Source of the DNA: CAZESH01 sp964514665
Lineage (GTDB): Bacteria > Bacillota > Bacilli > Paenibacillales > KCTC-25726
Direction: 5' to 3'
Assembly (NCBI GenBank): GCA_964514665.1
Contig: CAZESH010000076.1
Coordinates: 1 to 15,461, forward strand
Length of the DNA: 15,461 nucleotides
Each line of letters begins with the position of its first letter. The stretch's first letter is position 1. Shown here piece after piece: positions 1-7,679 of the stretch. Made by a program: the position numbers and the translations under genes. The notes under the pieces were generated by a model that was not told where the DNA came from, did no database searches, and was given only the letters and a program-made list of their open reading frames with translations.

Positions 1-447
1 CACTTTGACTTCGTCACAGCTTAACACGCCATTCAAATGAGAGTCCAATCCTCTATATTCCAGCAGAGGCATCAGCATTTCAGGAGTGCCATTCGAGAAA
101 ATCACTTTCTTGAAGGAGTCCAGTTTTTGTAATACGTCTTGTACTTCCGGGTATGCCTCGAGCTTCGAATACTCTTGCATGAGTTGATCTTTGGAAATAG
201 CATCCAAGGAAATGCCCAGATGCTTGCCGGCATAAACCAATGCATCGCATGTGATCTCGCGAAAATCCATATATCTTCCCATTAATGAACGAAGCCATGT
301 ATACTCCAACTGCTTGCTGCGCCATATGGAGTTGAGTTCTTCTCCTTTACCCGGGAACAACTCGCTGCATCTCTTGACAACTGACTGCACATCGAAAAGC
401 GTTCCGTAAGCATCAAATACAATTGCTTGAATGTTAAGCTGTTTCAC
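1..447 (-). CDS. L-2-haloacid dehalogenase (HAD superfamily), C-terminus outside window
   Basis: Type II haloacid dehalogenases hydrolyse L-2-haloalkanoates to D-2-hydroxy acids through an aspartyl-ester intermediate in the cytoplasm. The first 149 residues are present. They show HAD motif 1, VFDAYGTLFDV, with the nucleophilic Asp at residue 12; the family-typical stretch WRSKQLEYTWLRSLMGRY with its substrate-carboxylate Arg; and motif 2, FSNGT (Ser/Thr). The text ends at SCDEVKV, just before the expected catalytic Lys (YKPD), which lies outside the window. The start is GTG at 447, preceded by AAAGGAGG 12 nt upstream; no ATG fits better. It diverges from the nitroreductase at 711. A CRP/FNR-like palindrome lies about 80 bp upstream. 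Family assignment is strong from the motifs; the true substrate is not shown. Confidence 0.9.
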   Translation of the reverse strand, partial: MKQLNIQAIVFDAYGTLFDVQSVVKRCSELFPGKGEELNSIWRSKQLEYTWLRSLMGRYMDFREITCDALVYAGKHLGISLDAISKDQLMQEYSKLEAYPEVQDVLQKLDSFKKVIFSNGTPEMLMPLLEYRGLDSHLNGVLSCDEVKV

Positions 448-499
448 AAATTTAGATAACCTCCTTTCTATTGGAGATGATGAAGTTGATTCCTTACTT

Positions 500-569
500 A
501 TCATACTTTTCCAAACCATTATGTTCTGTAAGATAACTTACATACAACATTTGTATACTTTGATTAAAT
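500..569. promoter_or_regulatory. CRP/FNR-type palindrome with divergent class II-like -10 elements
   Basis: A perfect 16-bp inverted repeat, TGTAAGATAACTTACA, lies at 527-542; read as TGTAA-N6-TTACA it has CRP/FNR-family geometry. On the minus strand, 21 nt separate it from TATGAT (505-500), which would centre the site at -41.5 for the dehalogenase gene. On the plus strand, 21 nt lead to an extended -10, TGaTTAAAT (561-569), which could serve the nitroreductase with a leader of about 135 nt. The same palindrome recurs near 3573 and 8529. The spacing fits class II activation; the identity of the regulator is inferred only. Confidence 0.6.
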
Positions 570-710
570 GGTTTATATCATCGACACTCAACCGAAGCGT
601 TAAATGAGGTCTATGCATTTACATACCAAGTCTTGTTGTAAAATTTTAAGTTGTTCCCTAAAATAAGTATAAGATATTAGTATCTAATAATAAATAAGGT
701 GGAGTAAGAC

Positions 711-1358
711 ATGAAATTTGAATCATTAAAGTCCGTCATACAAGAACGACGAAGTGTTAGAAAATTTACGGATCAAGACGTTGCTATCGAGGAGATCAAA
801 GAGATTATTGATTGTGCGCGTTATGCCCCAAGTGATACGAATTCGCAGACGTGGGAATTTATTGCTGTCATGAGTAGAGATAAAATAAAAATGCTCCAAA
901 AAATCACATGGGAAGAACTTGACAAAAAAGCGAAGGTGGCTGAAGAAGAAGGGTTGAAAAAAGAAGCCAAACTGTTGGTTAAATCCTTTGGTCCTTACGC
1001 CACTGCGTTTTCGGATGCACCCGTGCTGATTATTTGTCTTGCTACTCCATACCATTCAAAGTTCCGTGAAAAGATATTCGATCCGATTCAGCTTGTCGAC
1101 GAATCGGTCTGGATAGAAGAAGGTATAAAAAGCAGTTGCCTTGCCTCGCAAAATCTGATGTTGGCTGCATACGCCAGATGGCTTGCCACCTGTCCGATGA
1201 CCGGCCCCGTACTTCTGGCTGAGGATCGCTTAAAGCAATACTTGGGGATTGATGGCACCAGAAGGGTTAACATGGTAATTGCCTTGGGATATCCTTCGGA
1301 AACACCAAAAAAACTGCCAAGGAAAGAAGTGGACGCCATATTGAGGATTGTACCGTAA
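711..1358 (+). CDS. nitroreductase family protein (FMN-dependent)
   Basis: A 215-residue oxidoreductase of the nitroreductase superfamily; members bind FMN as homodimers and reduce nitro compounds, quinones or other electrophiles with NAD(P)H. The N-terminus carries the signature SVIQERRSVRKFTDQDV (residues 8-24), whose Arg-Arg-Ser-x-Arg contacts the FMN phosphate. ARYAPSDTNSQTWEF follows, the usual helix and FMN loop. The C-terminal part has VIALGYPSETPKKLPRKEVDAIL (broken here as IALGYPSE then KKLPRK), the closing motif of the family. Length is normal. The start is ATG with AAGGTGGAG about 7 nt upstream. It diverges from the dehalogenase and may share the operator at 527-542. Only a short weak hairpin (GCGTC/GACGC, 1360-1376) follows the stop codon. 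Substrate is unknown; a role in detoxifying electrophilic or halogenated compounds is inferred from the neighbour. Confidence 0.88.
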   Translation: MKFESLKSVIQERRSVRKFTDQDVAIEEIKEIIDCARYAPSDTNSQTWEFIAVMSRDKIKMLQKITWEELDKKAKVAEEEGLKKEAKLLVKSFGPYATAFSDAPVLIICLATPYHSKFREKIFDPIQLVDESVWIEEGIKSSCLASQNLMLAAYARWLATCPMTGPVLLAEDRLKQYLGIDGTRRVNMVIALGYPSETPKKLPRKEVDAILRIVP

Positions 1359-1496
1359 GGCGTCCCGAACTGACGCAAATGATCATCCTAACAATCGTTT
1401 GCACCATTTATACTCAACCGATGTCCCATTAGTACGGTGTCTGAGCCAACTTGATATTCAAACAAATTACTGTAACATGCAGAAGTCGAGCTTGTT

Positions 1497-2697
1497 TTAT
1501 CCTGCAAAGCAAGAGAGTTTGGAAACATCCTTATCCATCGTTAGCGCAGCCAGTTTTAGGCCTTTAATAAAGCGGGAGGCTATCGCGCAATTCATCCACT
1601 GTCAATCCGAATTTAACAGCCAACGTTGCGGGATAAATCACATCTCCGGCATTCTCGGCAACGATATGCACCCCTAGTATTTTTTGCGATTTTGCATCCG
1701 CTACCAATTTAAATACCCCCGTTGTCTCACGGTTCACAAGTGCTCTTGGTAAGGCATCCAACGGCAGAATTGATGTTTTGACTTCATATCCAGATGAAGA
1801 TCCGCCGTATTCGGGTTGCGTCCAGCCGCCACGAGAAGCTGTTCCGCTTCAATGATCTTTTTTTCGCCATTCACATCAATGTGAACGCGTTTCACATCGC
1901 CAACCTGATCCACTTGCTCAAATGTTGCACGGGTAACGATACGGATTCCCTGTTCTGTTAATGCTTTCGTTACCGTTTCGGAAATTTCGCGGTCATAATC
2001 TTTCAACAGACGGGGACTCCTCTGCATTAAAGTCACTTCCGTCCCGAAATGATGGAAAAGCTGTCCCAATACCATAGCAATATATCCCGATCCGATCACT
2101 GCCAGCCGTTTGGGAACCTCTTTCAATTCGAGTGCAGATGTACTGGTCAGGTAATCGACTTCTTTCAAACCACGGATATCAGGGATTGCCGGTGAGGCAC
2201 CTGTGGCTATAAACATTTTGCCGTAATTTTTCTTCGGCTCGCCTCAACGGTATGAGCATCGATAAATTTCGCTTCCCCTCGAATCAATTCAAAGCCGTAA
2301 TCAGAAATTAAATTGACATATTTTTGTTGGCGAAGTTCGCTAACCAATTCATCTTTTTGCTTGACCAATTTGCCAAGATCAACCGATCCGGCAGAGGTAT
2401 GAATACCCGCAAATGGATGTTGGCCGGCGCAGGTCGTATTCGCCCTTCAGTTCCGATTCTCGACCACTTTGCTCTAAAATGATTTCGGCATCTCCCGATT
2501 GATAGCCTATTTCATCGATCGCTATGCGCCTCCATCGCAACCCGGTCCGTCATCTGGAACATCGCTTCTCCGCGGCGAAAATCGACCGTTACATTTTCGG
2601 CTCCTGCATGTTCTAATGCTTGAACGACATGCTCTTCGCATCCCGCACAAGTCATGCCCTGAACCGGCATTCGAACTTTCATTAACCTTTCACTCAT
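1497..2697 (-). pseudogene. merA: mercuric reductase pseudogene (HMA + remnants of flavoprotein core)
   Basis: Clear MerA pieces occur in order but in different frames. An N-terminal HMA domain (start ATG 2682 or 2697) has GMTCAGCEEHV and VDFRRGEAMFQ. A shift then gives AIDEIGYQSGDAEIILEQSG up to GEYDL near 2430. The text jumps to HPFAGIHTSAGSVDLGKLV, so roughly 60 residues are gone, including the FAD-binding GxGxxG and the redox CVNIGC motif. Another shift near 2220 leads to IATGASPAIPD and the NAD-binding VIGSGYIAMVLGQL. A second deletion near 1770 joins LHLDM to KTSILPLDALPRALVN. The last shift, near 1570, gives GLKLAALTMDKDVSKLSCFAG, where MerA normally ends CCAG, so one of the C-terminal Hg-binding cysteines is Phe. 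No merR, merT or merP is in the window. The gene cannot make an active reductase. Confidence 0.88.
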
Positions 2698-2700
2698 CCG

Positions 2701-2730
2701 TAAATGTAAAGAGACTGGAAATCCAGTCTC
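2701..2730 (-). terminator. hairpin after the thioredoxin gene
   Basis: GAGACTGG (2711-2718) pairs perfectly with CCAGTCTC (2723-2730) around a 4-nt loop. On the minus strand the stem is followed by TTTACATTTA, a modest T-rich tail. It lies between the thioredoxin stop codon (2771) and the start of the mercuric reductase remnant (2697/2682), so it probably ends thioredoxin transcription or weakens read-through. The tail is imperfect, so efficiency is uncertain. Confidence 0.55.
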
Positions 2731-2770
2731 CGTATGCTGAATTGTTCTTGTTTTTCTCAATGGTTGCTGA

Positions 2771-3079
2771 TCAGATTCCAAGTTTTTCTTTTAATATTTC
2801 TTTACTTTGGACGCCAATCATCGTATCCACCGCTTGACCGTCTTTGAAAAGGATCAACGTTGGAATACTCATTATTCCAAATTGGGATGCTAATTCCGGT
2901 TCTTCATCCACATTTACTTTGGCAATAGTCGCTTGGCCCTGAAGCTCACCCGACAATTCCTCGATGATTGGCAACTGAATTTTACAAGGTCCGCACCAAG
3001 GCGCCCAAAAATCGACTAACGTCGTTCCATTTTGAATTTGCTGTTGAAATGTATTTCTCTTAAGAGCAATTGCACCCAT
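2771..3079 (-). CDS. thioredoxin
   Basis: A 102-residue, single-domain thioredoxin, a cytoplasmic thiol-disulfide reductant that receives electrons from thioredoxin reductase. The active site WCGPCK is at residues 28-33 (Cys29/Cys32) within LVDFWAPWCGPCK. The cis-proline motif SIPTLILFKDGQ and the central VNVDEEPELASQFGI are present, and the length is normal. The ATG at 3079 is preferred: GAGGAG sits 8 nt upstream. An in-frame GTG at 3088 overlaps that Shine-Dalgarno and is unlikely. The gene sits between a broken beta-propeller gene and a broken mercuric reductase gene and is the only intact reading frame in that stretch, which suggests it is still selected for. It is probably an accessory thioredoxin rather than the main housekeeping copy. 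Confidence 0.93.
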   Translation of the reverse strand: MGAIALKRNTFQQQIQNGTTLVDFWAPWCGPCKIQLPIIEELSGELQGQATIAKVNVDEEPELASQFGIMSIPTLILFKDGQAVDTMIGVQSKEILKEKLGI

Positions 3080-3147
3080 GATACTCACTCCTCATTAACG
3101 ATAGGATTATAATTTGGCAACATTGATGACACGGTTTAATACTGCCT

Positions 3148-3567
3148 CTATCGGTTCATAACGAACCAACGATTGGCAGCCAAACCTGAATAGGAGGCAA
3201 CAATCTTTTCTGTTTTAAGCGATACGGAAACGGTTTTGTGCATATTCTCTACCGTCGCGTAAATATATTCGCCCGAAGGATCGATCGCTAAACCACTTAA
3301 CTTCGCTCCGGGTAATGTTGGAATATCTTTTTCAAATGTGACACTGTCTGTGTTGTAAACCATAATGTTTCCGCTAAAGGAAGCGGCATACACGTATTTT
3401 CCATCAGGACTTGCTGCCAATTGCATAAAACCGCCTGAAGACATCATCATGTTCGACATGCTGAATCCGCCGCCTTCCTCTTCACGGATGACCTTGATCA
3501 CTTTATTGTTGTTCGTATTTAACACGGTCATGTCTCCGGTTGACCAATTCGCAAGTCCGATTTTTCA
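3148..3567 (-). pseudogene. YVTN-type beta-propeller protein fragment, N-terminus lost
   Basis: The readable frame gives about three blades of a YncE/YVTN-like propeller: NWSTGDMTVLNTNNNKVIKV, then LAASPDGKYVYAASFSGNIM, then LAIDPSGEYIYATVE. The ATG at 3531 lies inside a blade, and propeller-like sequence continues upstream to a stop at about 3565, so the true N-terminus is missing. Full-length members have seven blades and often a signal peptide; neither is present. At the 3' end the frame stops at 3148, while a neighbouring frame continues as RYEPIEAVLNRVINVAKL to a stop at 3107. That could be the original C-terminus after a shift, but this is tentative. A CRP/FNR-like palindrome begins 6 bp upstream of the fragment. 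I read it as a 5'-truncated remnant; a short expressed ORF from 3531 cannot be excluded. Confidence 0.65.
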
Positions 3568-3572
3568 AATTC

Positions 3573-3588
3573 TGTAAGATAACTTACG
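3573..3588 (-). promoter_or_regulatory. second copy of the CRP/FNR-type palindrome, no -10 beside it
   Basis: TGTAAGATAACTTACG matches the 527-542 site except for the last base, and the flank TTC before it is shared too. On the minus strand, 20-22 nt downstream there is only GCGAAT/CGAATT/GAATTG, not a -10. It directly abuts the truncated propeller fragment, so it is probably the upstream half of a promoter whose -10 and start codon were deleted. Confidence 0.5.
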
Positions 3589-3613
3589 TAACCCAATGAA
3601 AATCATCAACCGT

Positions 3614-4699
3614 TTAGCGATATTTGTGAATAAATGCTTTATCGATCGCTCGCTTCAGCAGCCATGGCCATCTTCCATGAGCCGTAAAATTTCTATACAT
3701 AAGAAATCCTTGCCTGTTCCCCGTTGAAAGGATGGACAAAAAAGAGGATTGCGGACGGAAACGTTTTAACACTTTCCCGGCGAAAAAACGCTGGATATTC
3801 TTCCATAATACCGGCGCCTGTCTAACCGGATAAACACCGGCTTTTGGTATGGACGGTTTTTGTTCGATACCAATGCAGTCCCCGACGCCGAACATATTAG
3901 GATAATCTCTCACCTGCAGAGTGTTCCGGACGATAAGGTATCCATCCGAGTTTACGGGCAGTTTCGAAAGCGCAAAGATTTTTGGAGCTTTCGGCCCGGT
4001 TAGCCAAAAAAGTTGGTCATAGGGAATGGCACGGCCCGTTTCCGTAATCACATGATTCCGTTGCACCTCCGTGACTTTATTTTCGGCAATAATCCTCATT
4101 CCCTTATGATTTATCACTTTTTTGATTTTTCGGGAAACCGTTTTTCCCGCTTGTTCAAGCGGATGACCGGAAGAGACCAGCACAACGGGCGTTCGGTTCC
4201 CTTCTTTTTCCCTTCGGGCTTGGAAAGCCAACCCCAGCTCGATTGCCGACGCGCCTCCTCCCACCACAACGATTCGATTGTTCGGTTGAATCTTATCCAT
4301 CACATGGGCAAAATGAAAATTTGGCTTTATGGGACATGCATAATCGGCAACTCCGGAGAAATCGTCATTTTCCGTTAAAGAGCCGATATTGAAGGAAACC
4401 GCATCATAATAAATGGTTCGACCATCATTGGTTTTCACGCTTTGCTGCCGAGGATCAACAAAAACAGCGCTTCCTTCTACGAAACAGACACCTGCTTGTT
4501 CGGAAAGTTTTCTCACATCGATTCTGATTTCATCTTTTGCATACAACCCTTCGATATACCCGGATAGCATGCCGGAATAATATTGGAATGCGGAAGAAGA
4601 AAGCAGAGTAACCTCCACATTCGGCAATGGCTGCTGCCTAAGCCGTTTTAACAGATATACGTGGGCGTGTCCGCCCCCAATCAATAACAACTTTCGCAT
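3614..4699 (-). CDS. NDH-2/SelD-N-terminal-type FAD-dependent oxidoreductase
   Basis: A 361-residue pyridine nucleotide-disulfide family flavoprotein related to type II NADH dehydrogenases. It resembles most closely the FAD domain fused to selenophosphate synthase in some bacteria. It shows the FAD dinucleotide fold LLIGGGHAHVYLLKRL (residues 5-20) and the family-typical YYSGMLSGYIEGLY (40-53). The second dinucleotide fold is VVVGGGASAIELGLA (144-158), and the FAD-closing FGVGDCI is at 270-276. No CxxC redox motif is visible, so electrons probably pass directly to a quinone or another acceptor. The start at ATG 4699 has GGGAGG 9 nt upstream and lies 17 bp after the HD-GYP stop codon; an in-frame ATG at 4777 lies inside the HD-GYP gene and is rejected. 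It is the last gene of the five-gene operon. Acceptor and physiological role are unknown. Confidence 0.82.
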   Translation of the reverse strand: MRKLLLIGGGHAHVYLLKRLRQQPLPNVEVTLLSSSAFQYYSGMLSGYIEGLYAKDEIRIDVRKLSEQAGVCFVEGSAVFVDPRQQSVKTNDGRTIYYDAVSFNIGSLTENDDFSGVADYACPIKPNFHFAHVMDKIQPNNRIVVVGGGASAIELGLAFQARREKEGNRTPVVLVSSGHPLEQAGKTVSRKIKKVINHKGMRIIAENKVTEVQRNHVITETGRAIPYDQLFWLTGPKAPKIFALSKLPVNSDGYLIVRNTLQVRDYPNMFGVGDCIGIEQKPSIPKAGVYPVRQAPVLWKNIQRFFAGKVLKRFRPQSSFLSILSTGNRQGFLMYRNFTAHGRWPWLLKRAIDKAFIHKYR

Positions 4700-4716
4700 T
4701 TTTTTGAGCCTCCCGA

Positions 4717-5493
4717 TCATTTCATAACAGGAACCCATTTCTCTCCGATTCGCTCCAAAACAAAATGCATTCTGCAAACCGGGCAGCAGGCAGCGTCTCC
4801 CGGTTTAGTGCGGGATGAAATTTCGATAATCTCCCCATGTTCCGGACAGGCCACAAGCGGAATACCCGGAGCTGAGTGAAGGATGATCTCTTTGAAGTGG
4901 GTTTTCCACCATAACTTGACAAACACATCCGCAATATCCGGATCGAACTGGGTTCCCGACTGCTCATGAATAATCTGAATGGCTGCTTCCGAACGCATGC
5001 CTTTCCGGTACGGCCGATGGCTGGTCAAGGCGTCAAAGGTATCCGCAACGGCGATGATCCGCCCTTCAATGGGGATTTCTTCGCCTTGCAAACCATGTGG
5101 ATAACCTTTTCCGTCATAGCGTTCATGATGACTTTCAATGCAAGTTTTGTATTGGGATAAAAATGGACTGCTTGAAATGAGGTCTACACCCATGACGGGG
5201 TGTTTTTTGATCTCTGCAAATTCTTCAACCGTTAATTTACCATCTTTATTCAAAATCAAATCCGTAATCCCGATTTTCCCCAGGTCATGCAAGATCGCCC
5301 CCGTTTCCAACCAAGCGGTTTCCGCCCAATCCCATCCCAATCGCTTGCCAATCCTTTTCGCATACTGCGATACGCGCCAAACGTGCCCGGCCGTATAGGG
5401 ATCTTTGGCTTCAATCGCCTTAACCAACGTATTCATGATTTCCAAATTCACATTTGAACCGCTGAAATCCTTTCCTGAAATCGACTCTTCCAA
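4717..5493 (-). CDS. soluble HD-GYP phosphodiesterase with C-terminal Cys/His-rich tail
   Basis: A 258-residue protein with no membrane segment. The HD-GYP domain (about 16-195) degrades cyclic di-GMP in characterised relatives. The key residues are His37 in AGHVWRVS, HD at 69-70 in ILHDLGKIG, His98, HHERYDGKGYP (122-132) and Asp151 in VADTFDALTSHRPYR; all are intact, so activity is likely. Residues 212-243 form an extra tail with CPEH (216-219) and CCPVC (236-240) followed by His243. This looks like a small zinc ribbon or a metal/redox-sensing element. There is no receiver domain. The start is TTG at 5493, because AAAGGAGG sits 8 nt upstream and no ATG fits. It lies in the redox operon, directly before the NDH-like gene, which suggests that redox or metal state is coupled to c-di-GMP turnover. 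Confidence 0.88.
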   Translation of the reverse strand: MEESISGKDFSGSNVNLEIMNTLVKAIEAKDPYTAGHVWRVSQYAKRIGKRLGWDWAETAWLETGAILHDLGKIGITDLILNKDGKLTVEEFAEIKKHPVMGVDLISSSPFLSQYKTCIESHHERYDGKGYPHGLQGEEIPIEGRIIAVADTFDALTSHRPYRKGMRSEAAIQIIHEQSGTQFDPDIADVFVKLWWKTHFKEIILHSAPGIPLVACPEHGEIIEISSRTKPGDAACCPVCRMHFVLERIGEKWVPVMK

Positions 5494-5543
5494 CTTTAGT
5501 TCCTCCTTTTCTTCATAGAATCAAGCTCAATCATGCCTAGCCC

Positions 5544-6217
5544 TTAATTTACAAAAGAGCGGTTTTGCCTGTTTTGCCAAGTTTTTTCCGTTTTTCGATA
5601 GAAGATCATGGGGATCAATAAAAAGAATGAAGCCGAAAAAACGATCAACGGATACTCCCAAACCACAAACTTGGGTAAAATAAGAGGCAAAAGTGAAACA
5701 GCATGCAAACCATGATCCACGCCATCACAATTGTCAGATAAATGAAACTGTAATGCTTTTTTTCTCGAATATTCTCTTCAATTAATGCGCCCGGTTTGTT
5801 CAGCCTGATCCCCAGCATGATAACGAATGTCAATAAACAAACGGATAAAACAAAAAGCCAGGACGTGACTCCTAATACAACAGGCAACAAACCGGCCGAT
5901 ATGGTGGGGCCGACCTTTACTTTCAACCATTTGATAAATGAGACAATGACGGTCAAACAGAAAATTTCTTTCCAAACAGGTTGAAGCGTCAAAAAGTTGA
6001 TACCGACTCCAATCCCGGCCGCCAAAGTGGGGGCCAACCAAATATGCAAAGGATTATACATCCAATTTTTTTCTCTAAAAACAAAGGAACCCATAGCTAA
6101 AGCGGAAATCTCCGGAAAAATAATTTCCGGTTGTTTCACCCATTCAGAGGCCCAAAGCATCAAAGCGACAAGGAACACGGAACTGATCAAAGCTATGGGC
6201 GTCTTATTCAATCTCAT
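5544..6217 (-). CDS. multi-pass membrane protein, HPP-like, apparent frameshift near the C-terminus
   Basis: The main frame (6217 to 5645) encodes 190 residues with about five hydrophobic segments, at roughly 9-26, 35-48, 58-95, 100-135 and 157-180. The conserved-looking motifs IFPEISALAMGSF and GPTISAGLLPVVLGVTSW resemble the HPP family of small membrane proteins, some of which transport nitrite, but the match is distant. From about 5697 a neighbouring frame continues as VSLLPLILPKFVVWEYPLIV and further hydrophobic residues, then a basic tail, to a stop at 5544. That reads as a lost last membrane helix, so a one-base frameshift near 5690-5700 is likely; the coordinates include this tail. The start ATG has AGGGAGAGG upstream and lies 28 bp after the flavoprotein stop codon. 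With the tail restored, only 50 bp separate it from the HD-GYP gene. It might carry a substrate for, or electrons from, the neighbouring oxidoreductase. Confidence 0.62.
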
Positions 6218-6245
6218 TGCAGAAATACCTCTCCCTTTTAATCAG

Positions 6246-7676
6246 CTATCTAAACCAGCGAATATATTTTTGCAACGATCGTTGAATACGGCCCTCCAAG
6301 TACTTTTTGCGCATATACTGAACGGCAGCCTGCTGCAATACGGCCCCATGGGTCGGGTACGGATGAATCAATCCTGACAGTTTTCCGAAGGTGTGCCCGG
6401 ATTGTTTGGCGTATACGATTTCCTGCATCCAATCCCCCGCCCCTTTGCCGACGGCATGCGCGCCAAGAATGATCCCTTTCTTGTCGGTGATCACTTTCAC
6501 CAGTCCGTTTACATCCCGATCCGCCACAAAACGATCGACTTCATCCAGGGAAACCCGATAAACCTGAATCCGATCGCCATGACTTCCCCTCGCTTCGTTT
6601 TCTGTCAGGCCCAGATGGAACACTTCCGGATCCGTATACGTCACCCATGGAACAGAAGCATAGTTTGCTTTTCGATGCAATCCAAGCACCGCGTTGCTAA
6701 CAACAATGACCGCTTCCATTGCGGCGGCATGCGTGAAAGGAAAAGCCTGAATCACATCGCCGATCGCATAAATATGCGGAATGCTCGTTTGCAAGGTATC
6801 TTTTACCGCGACATAACCTTTCTCCGTTCCCACTCCGATTTGCTCCAATCCCAAGTTGTCCGTATTGGGACTGCGGCCGGCAGCGACCAGAATTTCATCG
6901 GCAAACAGTGTGATTACCTCCTCTCCCTGTCGCACGGTTATCTTTTTCTCTCCATGACCGGTATCTTCCACACGCTTTACCTGCGCATTGAACAGGATGG
7001 TCAGTTCCTTTTCCAAAGCTTCCCGGACATGCGGAACGATTTCTTCATCTTCCCTCCCGAACAAATCCGACGCGTATTCCACTATCGTAACTTGGGAACC
7101 GAACCTCGCCATGGACTGTGAAAGCTCCAGACCGATCGGCCCTGCGCCTATGACTACCAGACGACGCGGCAGCGCTTCCAAATCGAATATCGTCTCATTC
7201 GTATAGACTTTGACATTCTCGATATTTTCTATCGGCGGAATGGATGGGCGTGAACCGGTAGAAATGACGATTCTTTTTCCGCGAATGACCTCTCCGCCGC
7301 TGACTTCCACATGATGTGCATCTTTAAAGCGGCCAAACCCTTGAATCACATCCACCCCCATGCCGCGAAAGCGGTCCGCATCGTCATGCCGTTGAATGTG
7401 CGCAATTGCCACCCTGACCCGTCCCATGGCAACGGAAAAATCAGTCTGCCCTTGAATTTCAAATCCGAATTCTTCACTTGCAGTGTGGGCGGTATGGATT
7501 TTTTTGGCTGCTTCGATCAATGCTTTGGACGGAACACAACCATAGTGTAGACATTCTCCGCCCAACTGCTTCTCTTTTTCGATCAATGCGACCTTCGCTC
7601 CAAGGCTTGCCGCGCCCGCCGCCGCCGTCAGACCGCCTGCGCCTGCACCGATTATAATTAAATCGCAGGCTTTCAC
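6246..7676 (-). CDS. MerA-like FAD-dependent pyridine nucleotide-disulfide oxidoreductase
   Basis: A 476-residue class I flavoprotein disulfide reductase. The FAD fold DLIIIGAGAGGLTAAAG is at residues 5-21 and the redox-active disulfide GGECLHYGCVPSKAL at 39-53 (Cys42/Cys47). The NAD fold VVIGAGPIGLELS (174-186) is followed by a Glu at the end of strand 2, which favours NADH. FAD binding is closed by YAIGDV (303-308). At the C-terminus, HPYPTHGAV (438-446) replaces the HxHPTxxE of lipoamide dehydrogenase: the catalytic His is Tyr and the Glu is Ala. It is therefore not a lipoamide dehydrogenase. It also lacks the HMA domain and C-terminal Cys pair of true mercuric reductase, so the substrate is unknown. 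The C-terminus is basic and aromatic, perhaps membrane-associating. The start is GTG at 7676 with GGAGG 8 nt upstream, 3 bp after the preceding stop codon, which implies translational coupling. Confidence 0.88.
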   Translation of the reverse strand: MKACDLIIIGAGAGGLTAAAGAASLGAKVALIEKEKQLGGECLHYGCVPSKALIEAAKKIHTAHTASEEFGFEIQGQTDFSVAMGRVRVAIAHIQRHDDADRFRGMGVDVIQGFGRFKDAHHVEVSGGEVIRGKRIVISTGSRPSIPPIENIENVKVYTNETIFDLEALPRRLVVIGAGPIGLELSQSMARFGSQVTIVEYASDLFGREDEEIVPHVREALEKELTILFNAQVKRVEDTGHGEKKITVRQGEEVITLFADEILVAAGRSPNTDNLGLEQIGVGTEKGYVAVKDTLQTSIPHIYAIGDVIQAFPFTHAAAMEAVIVVSNAVLGLHRKANYASVPWVTYTDPEVFHLGLTENEARGSHGDRIQVYRVSLDEVDRFVADRDVNGLVKVITDKKGIILGAHAVGKGAGDWMQEIVYAKQSGHTFGKLSGLIHPYPTHGAVLQQAAVQYMRKKYLEGRIQRSLQKYIRWFR

Positions 7677-7679
7677 TAC

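Noticed and set aside
1359..1496. Possible insertion-sequence end between nitroreductase and the merA remnant
   Set aside because: No matching inverted repeat, target duplication or transposase remnant could be found in the window.
1348..1677. 109-codon plus-strand frame after the nitroreductase
   Set aside because: It overlaps the merA remnant antisense, has no Shine-Dalgarno and shows no family features.
1497..3079. Functional mercury resistance operon (merA plus thioredoxin)
   Set aside because: merA has lost its redox core, and no merR, merT, merP or merB was found in the window.
4700..4777. Extended N-terminus of the NDH-like protein from ATG 4777
   Set aside because: It would lie inside the HD-GYP coding sequence. 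ATG 4699 has a proper ribosome binding site and begins exactly at the FAD fold.
6246..7676. Dihydrolipoamide dehydrogenase
   Set aside because: The His/Glu catalytic pair near the C-terminus is replaced (HPYPTHGA), and no 2-oxo acid dehydrogenase genes are adjacent.
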